Shown: positions 49,400 through 63,228, numbered from the stretch's first letter. The stretch: DNA of 64,000 bases from Druceiella hillmani (GCA_039881145.1 JAYKKI010000027.1:18425001-18489000); one strand, 5' to 3'. Numbers and translations: made by a program. Notes: generated by a model from the letters alone, not told the origin.

Positions 49400-49680
49400 A
49401 ATTACCGCCACATTTATCGGGTTAAACGGTGAAACGTGTCCAATCGCTCTCGTTCGAAAGAGAAATAAATCAGGCCATAGATTAACGTAATCGTTCCGCT
49501 ATCTATTAATGTCTATTAGACACATTAGACTTAAATGTATGTGCTGGTGAGCTTTTGATTGCTTTCCGGGAGCTTTCGCCGCCAGCCATTCGTCTTGCTT
49601 CGACGAGATTTTACGCTTAATTTGGGGCAATAAGCTTTTTGCACGGAATAAATTTCAGTTTGTATGTACGTGAGAATATG
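49400..49680. promoter_or_regulatory. candidate conserved non-coding island D
   Basis: A low-repeat, GC-elevated stretch ('gggttaaacggtgaaacgtg', 'ttccgggagctttcgccgcc', 'attcgtcttgcttcgacgag') lies 3.5 kb downstream of the CUB exon. No splice-bounded frame was found. A regulatory function is suggested only by composition. Confidence 0.25.
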
Positions 49681-49699
49681 GATGAGTGATGCGAGGAAT

Positions 49700-52600
49700 T
49701 TTCATGGGTTTACCTTGATTGGAATTGTGTAGCAATTCGGATGCTTTGCCAGGATGTATATTTCAAGAGTACGCGTTAATTAAAGTTGCCGATAATTTAT
49801 TATTGAACTTTATTTTAGTCGTAGTAATTTGATATAGCATTAAATAATATAGAAAACTACGACAAAGGACTTAAGTTCCACTAACTTCAAAGATTTTTTG
49901 GAAAATAAGTTGATAAAGAAGATATCCGTCAGATGTGTTGCTTTTTTTTCAGGTATAGAATTTAAATATATATATCAAGTGTATTTTTGGTGAATATAGC
50001 TAAATATATTAGTAGCAATTATAATTATAGCTCAAAATAAATAGGAAAACGTTGACTTCCTTATTTTATAAAAAAAAACGAAATTGTAACTTTTAATAAA
50101 ATTTTATTCACTTATGTAATTATAACTTGGAAGTATAGGCTTATATTTTATTACAGTAACGTTTTACCTAATTGTTACCGTTTGTATAAAAAATAAACTT
50201 CTGTTAATTTACTTGGCAATGTAATTGAAAAAAAATGTAACTATGTATAATAACTTTAATAAATACGTAATCGTACATATCACTGTTGTAACAAAAGTAT
50301 ATAAGTAAACACAAAATAAACTCTACGCACATAACAGGCGTGGTGCGCGACAAGGAGTATACGAGTTACAATAGCTCTGTAAACCGCGCGTACATGCAAA
50401 CCCGAATAAGCGCGGTTATTTCAGTTGTAATTTGTTTATAACGAAAACTATGCATGCATTAACCCAATTTATTATTATTACGTCAAATATGACTATTACA
50501 GTATATTCATTAAGAGTTTAAAATAGCGTATTAATTCGTACTCATAAGTTAACTCATCTGTAGCTCATGTAGGATATATATAATTGTTTAAGACTAAAAA
50601 TAATTTGTAATTTGGTATTTTTTCTATTGTGGATAAATAAATTTTAAAAAAACACAATACGTCACTTCTCCTTCAGCTAAACATCTTCTTCGTGAGTAAG
50701 TTATATCTCTTTAAAAACATTACTATGAAAGGGGGAAAATTCCTATTTCAAAAACAGGCTGTAAGAAATATTAAGCTAAAAGCTACCAAATTCTTGTAGA
50801 ACTTTGCTACAGAAGTATTTGCTGGTTAGAATGCGTAAGTTATTTATTATCTTTTGGTCTCAAATTAAACGTCTTCTTATTTTAAATTAAATTTTTGTCA
50901 TAAGGTGTCCTGAAAGATTAAATTGTGTATTTTTAAATTAGGATTGTGACAAATTCTTTTGCTTTTTAATAGCTTTAATAAATATAATAGAACTCACATA
51001 TAATTACATTCATTCTTTAAAAGTATACTTGCAATTATAAATCAATTCCCAAGCTGAAATTTGTAAATGGTCATTTATTCATAATAAAACGATTTTCCCG
51101 AATACGGTAGACATTCAGTGCAAAATGCGACAACTGTTACATCAATTTTCCCTGTCATATTCTGATATTAGTCCTGCTCAACGTGGAGGTGTATGTGTAA
51201 GCTCGTTCACATGGGAATCACGACAAAACATTTTCTTTATAGCAGATAGACGTATTTCGTGTAACTACACAATTGTAGAGATGTGTGCGCTTCACTATTG
51301 TTGCCGTAAGGATGGTGTCGTATTGCATTTGATGGTATAATTAATTGTAAAATATTTAAAGAATTGTGTTAAAATTACATACGCTTTGAAATTTAGGATG
51401 ATGTCGAGAAAGCGTCAGTTAGCAACGACTTATATACTAAAAATCTAAGTAACTTCTTATATTTACATAATATCCACTCATCTTTAAAAAAATAATAGCT
51501 CGCTGATTGCTTTTATATTTGCATATAGACTTATCGCCATTTTTAGTTATTTCAGGCATAATAATGAACGAAAGTATATTTCATATTTTAACTTAACTAC
51601 GAAAAGTGGCAGATATTTTTCTTGATATTTCTCCAAATATTCAACTAATTCCCTTAAATTGTAATAATGTACTTTTTACAGTTTTCCTATATTTTGGATT
51701 TCTTCATATATTCTCAATTCATTTAAATTGTTATCTATTGTAATTTCAAAAAAAATACTCGCTTATAATTTAAAGTTTATTTAAAAGTAATTTTAAAGTA
51801 ATTGTATGGTTTCTTTCGACGTTAATACTGATTAATTAAAATAAAATGTATTAAATATATGTCATATTCAAGCTACGAGTGTAATTCATAGATTTAGGCA
51901 CATGTGTCTTCAGGATACATGTTATTTTTATTAAATATTTTCAAAAATTAAGATTATTCTTCACGACGCAAATAAATTGTGCAGTATATCTTCGACAGAA
52001 GTAAAAATTTCGGAAATAAAAAAAAGTATGAAATTTAGCATGAAGTTTAGAATAACTTCTACTCATGTAAATTTAAAATAAATTTCTAACGCTGTTCTTT
52101 AACATTTCGACTTTCGTTTTAGAGATAAGGTAGGGACGTATTTATGAATATTTTCTATAATATCTTTAACTTAAAATCCCTGTCTTACATACAATGATGA
52201 AAGAAACAGTTGCTGAATTATAACTCGCCCTTCCAAACAATACCCGAATCGATACCAAAAATTTAAAAAAACAAGTTTACTCGTAAATATAACTTAACTC
52301 ATACAATAGTTCTATGTAACTATTTTTAAGTTCTGTTCAAACTTATGACGATTAATATTTTTTTATAAATATGCCAAATTTCAAGTTTCTACGTCGAATG
52401 ATTTCGAATATTTACAAAAAAATTATTACTTTTGAGGTGCAATGCACAAAAAATATTACCTTCCTTGAGTTAACTAACGTATTTTTAAAATATCTGCTTA
52501 ACGATAACCTTTGTTGTTACAAGAATTAATTATTGTTGAATTAGAGTGAAGGTTTCTCAACCTGAATCAATATTTTCTTTGAATTAATTAAATTACTTCA

Positions 52601-52732
52601 ATAATGTTGAACAAAGTATTTGTATTTCTTATGCAAATACACTCGATCCATTTTATTGGTAACAAAAAAGGAACTGTTTTCAAATATGCATGCATTTTTG
52701 TAGTTCTTCAAAAAGAATTTTATAGTATAAAA
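49700..52732. other. unannotated AT-rich stretch
   Basis: A small GC-richer patch lies at 50330-50430 ('acaggcgtggtgcgcgacaa', 'gtaaaccgcgcgtacatg'). A 71-codon plus-strand frame at 51125-51340 (MRQLLHQFSLSYSD...) is Cys-containing but unassigned and not bounded by splice sites. Confidence 0.45.
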
Positions 52733-52772
52733 AAATATATATATGTAAATATATATATATATATATATATAT
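52733..52772. repeat. (TA)n microsatellite
   Basis: TA run broken once by 'tgtaaa'. Confidence 0.9.
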
Positions 52773-53679
52773 TATTCTGAATTAAGTGAGCTTAATGTTA
52801 AATAAATAATAATTATTGCCATATAAATTCGTATAAATTGAGAAAAAACGAAATGAAACATTAATTTTCTATTTAAATACTAACATTAATCAAAATTCCT
52901 GGAATATGACGTACTTATAACTTTAAATATTATACTAAATTGTATATGTATACATTTCAGAAATTTACGCATTTCAAATATAATGAACAATAATATTCTG
53001 CCTACAGTCTGTTCCCGTCCTACACGTACAGCAACTAATTGTTCTATTCCCTCTCCGCCCTCGCATCACATGCGCAGGCAAGATTATTACAGCTAGATGC
53101 TTGTCTCTACTTGTTCGCTTAGACCATAATGTTTTGTGCGAGTAAGCGTTCTCGCTATATGAGCCGGATTCGCCAGAACACTATTGTGCCATTCATAAAC
53201 TGTAACTATGTACGAGAAAATGTACATATGCGTGAAGCGGGTAGCGAAGTTTCATATTTGTAGCATCAACGATATTTTCTGAGCCGCATTATTCATTTGC
53301 TTGTTTTTTTGCGTTTTATTAAACGAAGTATGGCAAATGTTTCTAACCGCGGCTCACGAGAATGGGTAGTGGTATGCTGGGATCAAACTCAATTTACAAT
53401 TTATTAGCAAAATAATCATGGAAACAAATCAGTGGGCGTTTTGTTACTACCTCCTTTGTAATGGTTTTGTGGTGATCTGTGGAATGGATCATTGAGATTG
53501 GAAAACATACTATGTACGGTAAAGTTTCTAAGGAATGTTTCATTCTAAGTATCTTCTAAACTATTTAATAAAGTAAGGATTGCGCGGAAAGTATAAAATT
53601 ACCATTATATAAATTATATATACGTCTAACTCAATTTTTTAATGTTATATAACTTAAAAGCAAAAACTGTACAGTCATA

Positions 53680-54300
53680 AGATTTTTAGCGTCTATTCTT
53701 ATATCGGTTACAACCGCTTTTCTCAGAAACCGGTTGACGTAAAAACTTGAAACTAACCATAGTAAAAAAAATATTATTCCACACGTCTAAGGCTAGAATT
53801 CAAAAATATTAATTTGGAAGTTTTAGGGGTTGGGGGGAAATTATATACTCGATTATTTGTTTTTCTACACACAAGGCGGAGTGTTGTTTGAAATTATTTA
53901 TTATAAGGGTCTCATTCTTTTTAAATATTAGGTATTATATATTTTCAGAGATATCTTAAAAAATGTGTAAAACAAGATATGTTCCCCCGCCTCTTATTCC
54001 TTAAACCATTCAATTGAACATTTTTAAAAATTATAGGTTTTTAGAAACTGATGCAAAGATTTCAATATTCTAAAAGATTCCAGATGTCATAATTTTTAAA
54101 TATGCACAGTATCTTTACGCCTGCAAAAAGTGTGGTAGGCAATATATTTATGTTTTTCTGTATTTTTATTTACTTTTAAAAAATTCATATATGAATTAAG
54201 GAGGGTTTGAATAAAAATTTTCAATTTTAAATCAAAAATTTTAAATTTCTCGTATCGTGTGAGATCTCATTTGAAAGAGTACCTTATAATAATTCAAAAA
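53680..54300 (+). repeat. dispersed repeat, 'ctgagaaa' family (copy 5)
   Basis: 'cttttctcagaaaccggttg' and 'acgtaaaaacttgaaactaa' lead into an AT-rich body, then 'gtatcgtgtgagatctcatt' and 'tgaaagagtac', mirrored by 'gtatataatgtgaggtcgtt' and 'taaagggctaat' in the copy at 62700. No coding content. Confidence 0.55.
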
Positions 54301-54544
54301 CTCTTATTTAAGAATTGAATGGTTTTAGATATGGATAAGAACGTCCAAAATTGTTTTCGCAGAAATTATTTGAAATGACAACGTAAAACCTGGTGCAACG
54401 AAAATGCGTATTGAAATATTTGAAGAGAAAAAGGATGCGCCCCATTTAAAAAATATGTATATGTATTTCATGCGTGATATAAATTAAAAGACAAAGTTAT
54501 AAAGATCTCAAAACTGTTATTACACGAGAGTTTCGATACACTTA

Positions 54545-54680
54545 TGTCAGATACAAATTTTATATATAAACTATGTATTATATTTTATATATATTTTATA
54601 TCAAATTTTATATTTTATATCAAATTTATATAAAATGTTATACATAAACTATATACTATATATTATATTAAACTATTTAG
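54545..54680. repeat. AT-only low-complexity tract
   Basis: Repeated 'attttatatcaaattttata' and 'aactatatactatatatta' type words with almost no G or C. Confidence 0.85.
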
Positions 54681-55019
54681 AAATATTAAATCATTTTTCG
54701 TCACATAAATATATTGTACATTTTCGCAGATATGAAAATGGACAGAATTTCTCAAAAAATATAAGATTTAAAATTATCACCACACTTTGCCGGTAAACTT
54801 TAAGTAAACTTCTGATAATCTAGTTTTTTTATCATAATGACTACAGCTATTTTGAAATAGCCATTTCCAGAAAATTCCAAAAAAATAGTTTTTGAAATCT
54901 CGTAGTTTGGTTTTGCATTGAAAAAATATACTTAAGTACCTACTTTATTTACCCTCTCTAAAATTTAAATAAAATTATTTATACTAAATATTATTATTTA
55001 TATTAATTAGGTAACTATT

Positions 55020-55155
55020 ACATAATTGGGTTAATATGTTATATAACTAGGTCAAGTTTCTACATCAAACGATTCATTAGAAAGGCTGCTATGATAGACG
55101 GACAGACACATGGATATTTGAGTGATTCTATTTTTCTTTCCTTTAAGCTATGAAA
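55020..55155 (-). repeat. dispersed repeat, 'gacagac' family (copy 6)
   Basis: 'aggtcaagtttctacatcaa', 'gatagacggacagacacatg' and 'tttttctttcctttaag' match the order seen at 23885-24030. Confidence 0.5.
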
Positions 55156-56479
55156 TCTATAAAATGGACGTTGATATAATAACAATTAGTGAGACTTAAA
55201 ACTACTTACCATTCCCAGAGGTATCTAATGAAGCCAACAGTAGTTTTCTTTTTAAATCCAGTACCCGCGTCACACTCTGGCAGCGTAAAAACTGATTTTT
55301 GTCCATAATGATATTGTGACTGTCACAGTAGCCTTGTGTCTTCAAAGTATTATAGAGGACATGAATGTATTCCTGTCCCGGGGCTATTTTATAGGTTTAA
55401 CTACGACTCGATAGATTAAATTAAGGTTAATTATTTTTATTGCCGTTGCCATTAATCCGGAAAATAAAACTTTATAGTTAACATACGAATTTCATCATTA
55501 CTTATAGTATATTAGTGATACTAATCAACTTTAAAAACGTGATAGTCATGTGAAAATATTTTACACTATTGTAAGGTAGAACCACAGATGCTAATATGGA
55601 ATATAACAAAATTGATCATGGATCAGCATCACTTTCAGATACAAACAAAATAAAAAACAATAAAGGAATCGCCAAAAATTCTGAAGTGAAAAGCTGTGGA
55701 AATAAATATCAAAAACAGACCCAAAAAAGTTCAGTCGAATAACAAAATACAAGTTAGAGACCCTAAAATAAAGCAAAAAATTGAGCAAAACTTGAAGCAA
55801 AACTCATAAAGATGTCAGTAACTATAGTAGGAAGATAATTTGAGGTTCGCAAGAAAGTCTTCATTTAAAGTTTGAAGATATTTTCATAGGCATATTATAG
55901 AAAGAGACACCTCTGATTGTTTGGTTTTTCAATTTTATAAGGTTTTCTCCAATGGATAGTTTGTTACATTTTTAATAATAAAATCATAACTGTACCAAAA
56001 AAAAAATATCAATGACAGTTGTAATGGTTTCAAAATGATTATTTTCATTATCTTCCTTTGAAAAAAGAAAAACCGGATGAATGATATTTTAATTGCAGAT
56101 ACTCTAGGCTAGTAGAAAATTTAAAAAAACGCTTATACTATGTTTTAGGGATCACATCCATAAGGATTATTAAAATTGCGTAGGTGAAATTGTCTAATTA
56201 AGGAAAAATATCAAAGGAATAATTCTAACTAAGGCAGAAAAAATAGAGTAACCTTTGAATATTTTCTTTACACGCAACTTGTTATTGTCACAATTTGACG
56301 TCTTTATTGAAAGCATGTCAGTTTCCTTTTCCATATTTAGCAGAATCCTAGACTATGTAAAGTTGGTAACCAAACAACAATTTTAACAATTTATAACCAA
56401 GTTGGTAACAATTTTATAACCAAGATTTTTCTTGTTTCGAACTGATTTAGTATTATCTATACAAACATCGAAATAACAC

Positions 56480-56770
56480 CGATATTGGTGCCTTATCTAT
56501 ATTTACCCGAAATTCGGGCTATCTGGTACTAAGTTTGGCTCTTGCACCCGTTTCGTCCATAACAAATGATTGCAGCCTATTTTTGCCCACGTAGCATCCG
56601 CCCGTTTCAACTTTCTCGCCAAATGGAAAAAGTTGCTCGAAAACAAGACCATGTCGGCGATGGAGTCGTAAATATCATCGCAAGACGCTGAATATGGCAC
56701 ACACCGGGCATTCTAGACTTTAATATAATAAACACGTGAAAAAGAAACTGTGTTGTTTCTGCGTTTACAT
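56480..56770. other. GC-elevated island with a 65-codon minus-strand frame
   Basis: The minus strand is open from 56700 to 56503 (MPYSASCDDIYDSIADMVLF...), and the DNA is visibly less AT-rich than its flanks. No domain is recognised, the codons contain no repeat, and no good splice sites bracket it. It may be a conserved non-coding element or part of an old gene or transposon. Confidence 0.25.
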
Positions 56771-57570
56771 TTTTGTAGTCTTTTTTAAGGCACTTTTCTC
56801 GAGAATTTACGTGACAATGCGATTAAATATTAAATCCTTTCTGGAAATGTTCGTGGCTTATTTGCTTTTTATTTTTTTCTAAATATTTTCCAAAAGATTC
56901 ATCAGCATAAGGTTAGTTGCCTTTTCTAGCCTAATGCTAATGCTGCTGCTGCGTGTATTTGTGCACGTAATAAAACTGAGGTTCATTTAAAATCCTGTCT
57001 ATTACAGCCATTTCTTTTTTCACCTAAAATTTTGAACGGAAAAAGTATCATCCAAATAAATTTACTATTGTTTTAAGATGGTTTTAAACCTTTTTCTAAA
57101 ACTCTTTAAGAATTAATTCATGCCGCATCGAAAAATGATTTTAAGCAAAATAATATAAAGAAAATAAAATTTTTTCCCCAAAAAGATACAAAAACTATCT
57201 ACCTTTATAAATGTTACTTTTATGTTATTCAGCAATTTCAAATACGGTGATTTGTATTTGCGATTTCAGAGCACTTTGTAATTAAATTATCCAATACTAG
57301 AAAAATATTCAAAAAATGTTTTGTTAAAAGACATAGGTGAATTCCGAAACAATATAGTTTTGTACCTAAACGAAAATGGAACAAAATATATTTATAAATG
57401 GGACTAAGAACTTAGACGTTATGAAAGATTACTCTATGGTTACTTTGCTAATAAGAGAAAAGTATCAAATTATGATACCTTAAGTAATTAACACACATTG
57501 TGACATTATTTCAAATATCATATCCATGAACTAAAAAGATCCGATCATCTGAAGTAATTTTAAAAAAAAA

Positions 57571-57587
57571 GTATATATATATATATT

Positions 57588-57683
<96 letters not shown>

Positions 57684-57685
57684 AA
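57571..57685. repeat. compound (TA)n/(TG)n microsatellite
   Basis: Two TA blocks separated by 'gtatgtgtgtgtatacatac'. Confidence 0.95.
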
Positions 57686-58079
57686 TACTCTTTATATGTA
57701 CATGCGTTTATGTCCGAAAATTGTTGAATAAATCAATAATAGACCCTTCCATTTAATATTTTTTACAGTAATCCATGGAGATCAAGACTTTTTCAGGGAA
57801 TATTAATCCACGGAACATGGAACATAAATATTAAAGCAAAAGTAATCTTAAGAATAACGAAAAACAAGTGTAAAAACAATATTTAGAAAAAAAATTAAAA
57901 AACATTTCTTTGTAAAGAAAGAAAACATTTTCTCTCACACCACAATGTTTCTCTTGCAAATACGGCTTCAACCACAACTCCATGAATATACTCTGTCGTG
58001 TACATTTCTCGGCATATTTTTTAACCCAATAAACAAAATATAAATGGAAAACGTAATTCGCGCTGCATAATGCAAAATG

Positions 58080-58410
58080 GTTTCCCGCATTGCCTCAACG
58101 AGTTCATCCAAACTCGCAAATTTGCTTTGACTAATTAATCACGCAAACCGCCAGACTCATAACGCGCACCGACCGAGCAGTTAATATCAAAGAGCCCACA
58201 CAATTAAAACACCGACCGCCTCTGTCGAATTTCGCAAGCAAAAATGTCAATTTGTCAAGGTTTTAACGGCTTCATTCGCACGAATGAAACGTCATTAATT
58301 AGGAGTCCGTACACGATGGCAAGAGCTCGGTGTGAGTCCGCCTTTACGCAATGACGGCGCGTAATAAACGCCGGCTGTAATTTAATAAAATTAATGTTTA
58401 GGCTGTCGAA
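58080..58410. promoter_or_regulatory. candidate conserved non-coding island E
   Basis: This is GC-elevated, free of simple repeats, and has homeodomain-type cores 'ctaattaatc' (58131-58140) and 'cattaattagg' (58293-58303), the palindrome 'ttcattcgcacgaatgaa', and 'gacggcgcgtaataaacgcc'. Frames are short. It resembles island C in style. Inferred role only. Confidence 0.3.
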
Positions 58411-60389
58411 GTGAATTTTTGTAACACCCAATATTTTATAAATACAATTCCCGAGGACATCCTAGTACAATTCTCTCAATCGCTTGATGCTATAAATTTT
58501 AAAAGACCATAATTTGTATTTTTTATCAGTGACGTAGTTTTTAAACCTCAATACTATGTTTATTTAATTACAAATAACTATGTTTATTTAATTTATGGAT
58601 TTTATTTTTATTCCTTTTTATAGAAATGTCAATTACAAATAATTAAATTGCACACTGTACAAATTGCGGTCCCCTTTTTATTATATATAGATTAATCTAT
58701 TACATGCTCTCAACGAAATTCTTGTTTGAAATGTTTGATGTTCAAATCTTATTCGTTGATATTTATACCATTCTTCTATTAAATTGTATCAAAATGTTAC
58801 TTATTTTCTGTTTACTAATTTATTTGATTCCACAAAAATATATTCAGCAAATTCATTGCTTTAATGGTTAGTTCTTACTATTAAGTAAAACTAATGGAAA
58901 TAAGGTCCCATATACCAAACTGCAATAAGTTATGTGAACAGTAAAAAGACGCTTGTAATTTCTTAGACTTGATAGCTTAAACTATAGTCCAACCTATTCC
59001 ATAACTTAACAGCATGAATTCGCAATTAGTATTAATAAAATAAAAATAAGGTTCCTTATTACTTAACTTTATTGTTTATATCAGTGTTTTATTTATATTT
59101 TTATGCTATTATTATATGCCAAAACTGGAGAATCAGTATCCGTGCTATGAATTAGGCTTGTTTTATCCCAATTATTACCTTGTAACACCCTTATTTTATC
59201 TGATTTGTTTTATCTTCCTCTTAACCATGTTATCAGCTTATCATACGCACCGGCTGCCCATACTCCTTTTCCAGTTCATCTTAATCATTTTTTGCCTGAA
59301 TGGTCCATTAGTGCATGATATTCTGGCTATGGACCAGTAATTGTTTTTTTCCAATAAAATCTTGTGCAATTTTGAAGGACATCAATCATTTTTATCTTCT
59401 TTCGAAATATATAAATTATCTAATATTTTTAATTTTTCTTCTCTTTGTAAATGTTTCTTCTTAAAATAGATAGAACATAAGCATTTGTAAGGTCGTACTG
59501 AGATCGAAGGTTATGCTAAGATTGAGCGTAAATATAACTTTTGAAATTCCCTTTCTTTTACCAAAATTTATTCTACTCTAAAGCGATAAGTCTTTCTAGA
59601 GCTTCCTCTGCATTTTATAACCAAATTATATTTGTTTGTCAGGGTAATCGTACTTCTTAACGTACTCCAACGTTGTGCTGTGAAAATAGGTTTTGCTCCT
59701 GAAACCGTCTAACAAAACTTTTTTTTAATAGGGGCATATTTACAGAAAACCGAAATAATTATATATTGTTATTAATATGATGATATTTTAGTTTCATAAA
59801 TAAGCAGACTGTGGGACGTCAGAACATGGTCAAAGATATTAGCAAGTTTGCTGAAACTCTATTTAGTGAAAAAAGGTTTTTATACTCATTGTGCAAGCCA
59901 CCATTTTTATTAGCATTAGTTATTGGCCAAATGAGTATGTAAAAATAACGCAAGTTGGTCTCAAATCGTAGCCCCGATTTATACTAATCTCAATACATGC
60001 GATAAACAGTCATTTCACTAGAAAATAGCAGACGCGAACTCCACTCGCTACTGCATCATCTAAACTTCATTTAGTTCATAACTGTATATAAATGGCGACC
60101 TAAGCGGGTATCCTTCCTTATTACATATATTAAAATACAGTTTATTGTTCAGACTTCATTGCAGTACAGAGTTATTTCGCAATGGAGCAGCTCACAATCA
60201 CATAAATTCTCTGTCCTCAATGGTGTTTGAAATAATCGACAAACTGGCAGTGCTGATAACAGAGAGCTAATCATTTATCATAATCAGAAACAAAAAGTGG
60301 TCTAAATTACAAACTTTGCCGAATTTGTGTTGAAAAATATGAGTGGGGATTTGAAATTTCTAAACTGGATATCTTAGAATATAGAGTAA
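58411..60389. other. unannotated AT-rich stretch
   Basis: A 74-codon hydrophobic plus-strand frame (59116-59340) would encode about two membrane-like segments (YLICFIFLLTML and ILLFQFILIIFCL) but has no recognisable family or splice context. Pyrimidine-rich DNA readily produces such frames, so it is not annotated as a gene. Confidence 0.4.
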
Positions 60390-60530
60390 TCCAGAAGGCG
60401 CATATCTCTTAGCGGCCGCCTGAGGCCAAAAATCGTCCCCCTCCCCCTTCCTCCACCGTGTTCCTTCTACTAGCGCCCCACCCTACGCACATAGTGTTAG
60501 CAGTAGAATAAATTTACCCACCAACTCTGA
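60390..60530. other. GC-rich patch
   Basis: 'cttagcggccgcctgaggcc' (with a NotI site), a C-rich run 'gtccccctcccccttcctcc' and 'agcgccccaccctacgcac'. No frame or splice-bounded exon was recognised. It could be a regulatory patch or a transposon remnant. Confidence 0.35.
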
Positions 60531-60728
60531 GAAATCGCGCATATAAATATATCTGCTTGCGGCAGTACGATACACATTTGCAAGTATTATTATGGCGCCT
60601 ATGTGAAATATCTAAAATTTCCGACCACGACCAATAGCCGAAGAATTTAGGTAAACATTTTTAAACAATTTGTCACATTTTATCATTTTATTAATTAAAA
60701 TGAGTATTAAAATACATTGTCATTGAAT

Positions 60729-60833
60729 ATGTGTGAGTGTGTATGTGTGAGCGCGCGGGTATGTGTGTGCGTGCGTGCGCGTGTGCGTATGTGTGTGTGT
60801 GCGTGTGCGTGCGTGTGTACCAGTGTGTGTCCA
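60729..60833. repeat. (GT)n-rich microsatellite with (GC) interruptions
   Basis: Runs of 'gtgtgt' alternate with 'gcgcgc' and 'gcgtgc'. The THTHTH-rich minus-strand frame (60707-60928) is its translation. Confidence 0.95.
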
Positions 60834-62699
60834 CACAAATAATCTACAAAAAATTTTACATTTTTCAGTACCAAGCAATTAACATGTTTAAATTTATGTA
60901 AACTGTTTTTAAGAGGTGACGACACCAACGAAAATGGCGCACTTCTGTTAATAATAATCTACTTCGATACTTTAAAATTGAATAGTTAATTGAAAATGAA
61001 ATTAAGTAATAGTATTCACGTATGAAAAGTAATCCCCACTTGTTTCTTTTGTAGCCCAGTGATATTTTTGCAGGAGAGAATAGCATATGTCGGCATTTTA
61101 AGCGATGTTGTCACATACAAACTACACGACCATTCAGAGCTGTATCTTGGATTGCCCTGACAGCCGTGTTTTGATACTACGCATTTCATGCGTAGTTTTC
61201 TTGGACACTTCGTCGCGCGTATTCTCGCCTTCTGGCGTATTCATTATTCTAAGCTGGACGTATTATTAGCGAACCCAAAACCAATTGACAAAAATATTTA
61301 CTATGGTGGAAGGCAAGCAACCTCCTATAATCGTACTAGGTGACTATTACTATTGCCTTGGTCAAGCGCTTTTTTAAAATTAGACCACATTTATCTGCGA
61401 ACCATGATCTAATTCCACAGCCACATGATCTGAAAATTAGCGAGCCCATTAAAGGTACAATAATTAGAGTGGAAACTGTGCTTACGGTCCATAAACTGGG
61501 ACAGAATTTGAAAGTAGATAAGGAGAAATAACAGGAAATACTTCAACAATGTAAATTGTACCGATTCAGAATTTTAAATTTCTTTCATCGTACCTAGAAC
61601 AAGATTTGCAACAGAAGTCAGACTTTATGAAATAGGAAATCTGCCTACACATACATCAAAAAATATCTCTAATTAGTGAAATATGTGAGTGTCAGTCTAC
61701 GGACTGTCAGAAAGAGACTTTTGGAAATGATAGCCATAGTCGAAGAGAGCATAAGTAGCCTTAATTATTCCGTGGGTACCATCGAAAGTCGAGGTTTAGC
61801 TAACATTGTACAATATGAACCGATGTGGAGTGTGATGGGGTTTTGTTTTCTAATACAGCCACGATCTACATACTTGATCAGAAACAAAAATCAATCAGAA
61901 CACCTTGCAAGCGTTAAGCAAACGTATATTTCGAACAGATTACGCTTTATGGCTGAGGCCGTTAATGCAGGCAGGCGTAAGTTCTGAAGATCGTACGGGA
62001 TTACTTTTTGTTGAAAATGTTTTTTTCGTAGCTTTTACTTCGTCACATAACTCCAGACTTGACAAAGCTTTAAACCTTTCAAAAGGCATAAAACATGTAA
62101 TACTAAAACCTTGTAATATGTTATTATGTGCTTAACATCATAACAATAAATAACTGGGTGGGTTAAGTACAAATAGAGTTCGTATTACTAGAGTCCCGTA
62201 TATTTCTATTAAACTACTTATATGTTTACCAATATTGACCCTATAAAGGTTTTCTCTCAACAGGCATAGAAATATTATGAATATCTCAAAAATTCTGAAA
62301 CTCTGAGATATGGCGAGCACTTTTCTTAATTTTTATTTTAGCATTTACGGAGATGATGTATTTTGTGGACATTTTAAACGTAATATCCAAAACTATCTAA
62401 CCTTACATTCTGAATTGAAGATTTGTAGAATCCCGAAAACTGTATCTTTCAATTGACAAACGACCGGCTCGAAAGTAAAAAAAAATTATTTTATTTTAAA
62501 TTGACGCCCATTTCAAATTTTCAGAGAATTGCTTTTTGACCTCTTGTTAGTGTGAAATATGTGAACCAATAAAATCTCTTACTTTGCCAACTTTCAAAGG
62601 GTTTCTAAGAAAAATGGCTATTGTTGAGAGACAAGCGTAAGATCTTTTAAATAACTTATGGGGTTCGAAACCCCACAAACAATTTACTTTTATATTAAA
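60834..62699. other. stretch with several short unassigned plus-strand frames
   Basis: Frames at 61340-61531, 61676-61987 and 61905-62135 are adjacent and on one strand, and the DNA at 61120-62030 is less AT-rich than average, as expected for an old transposon body. KYVSVSLRTVRKRLLE (about 61676-61725) resembles the helix-turn-helix of Tc1-type transposases, but nothing downstream supports this. A small hairpin (actacgcatttcatgcgtag) sits at 61176-61196. Confidence 0.3.
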
Positions 62700-63070
62700 A
62701 TAGTGTAGTCCTTATTTTTAGATTCCCGTACCTCAAAAGGAAAAACTGAAATCTTATAATATCACTTACGTATCTGCCTGTCTCTCACATTTTTCTCCGA
62801 AACCACTTGACGTATAAACTAGAACATGCATATATCGAAGCTAACATACACAAAAAAATTATATAAAACTTTTAAAGCCAAACGAAGGACCAATTTTTTT
62901 AAAATTCGGTATATAATGTGAGGTCGTTTAAAGGGCTAATAATAAAGACAAATATATACTGAAAAATATGCAAGAAAATATATTCTTTTTCTCTTATTTC
63001 CGGAAATACTCAATCTAAAATTATGAAGAAAATAGAATTTTCAAAAGCTTACGGAAAGTTTATAGGAAAA
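62700..63070 (+). repeat. dispersed repeat, 'gtacctcaaaagg / ctgcctgtctctc' family (copy 7)
   Basis: 'ttcccgtacctcaaaaggaa' plus 'aaactgaa', 'cgtatctgcctgtctctcac', 'ctccgaaaccacttgacg' and 'tataaactagaacatgc' give the clearest full set of family words in the window, followed by the AT-rich tail with 'gaaaaatatgcaagaaaata' shared with copy 3. Confidence 0.65.
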
Positions 63071-63167
63071 TTAAAATGATGCAGAAATACTATATACACT
63101 TAAATATTTATAAGTTTATAAATATGTACCTAGTAATTTTTATTTTTACTGTAAATTATCACTAAGG

Positions 63168-63228
63168 AAAAACCATGCGAGTGGAACTCACGGTACCACC
63201 GTAGTGTGAATTCTACTCGCAGAGTTTT
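63168..63228. other. 60-bp imperfect hairpin
   Basis: 'aaaaccatgcgagtggaact' plus 'cac' pairs with 'gtgtgaattctactcgcag' plus 'agtttt' around 'ggtaccaccgta'. The stem is about 23 bp with a few mismatches. It is compatible with a tiny MITE or a structured terminus; no second copy was seen. Confidence 0.6.

Noticed and set aside
56503..56700. 65-codon minus-strand gene
   Set aside because: No domain or splice borders; kept only as a GC-elevated island.
59116..59340. small two-pass membrane protein
   Set aside because: Hydrophobicity follows from pyrimidine-rich DNA; no family, promoter, splice sites or conservation evidence.
60707..60928. 73-codon frame with repeated TH and RT
   Set aside because: It is the translation of the GT/GC microsatellite.
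61676..61987. Tc1/mariner transposase
   Set aside because: Only about 16 residues (KYVSVSLRTVRKRLLE) resemble the helix-turn-helix; no DDE motifs or inverted termini were found.
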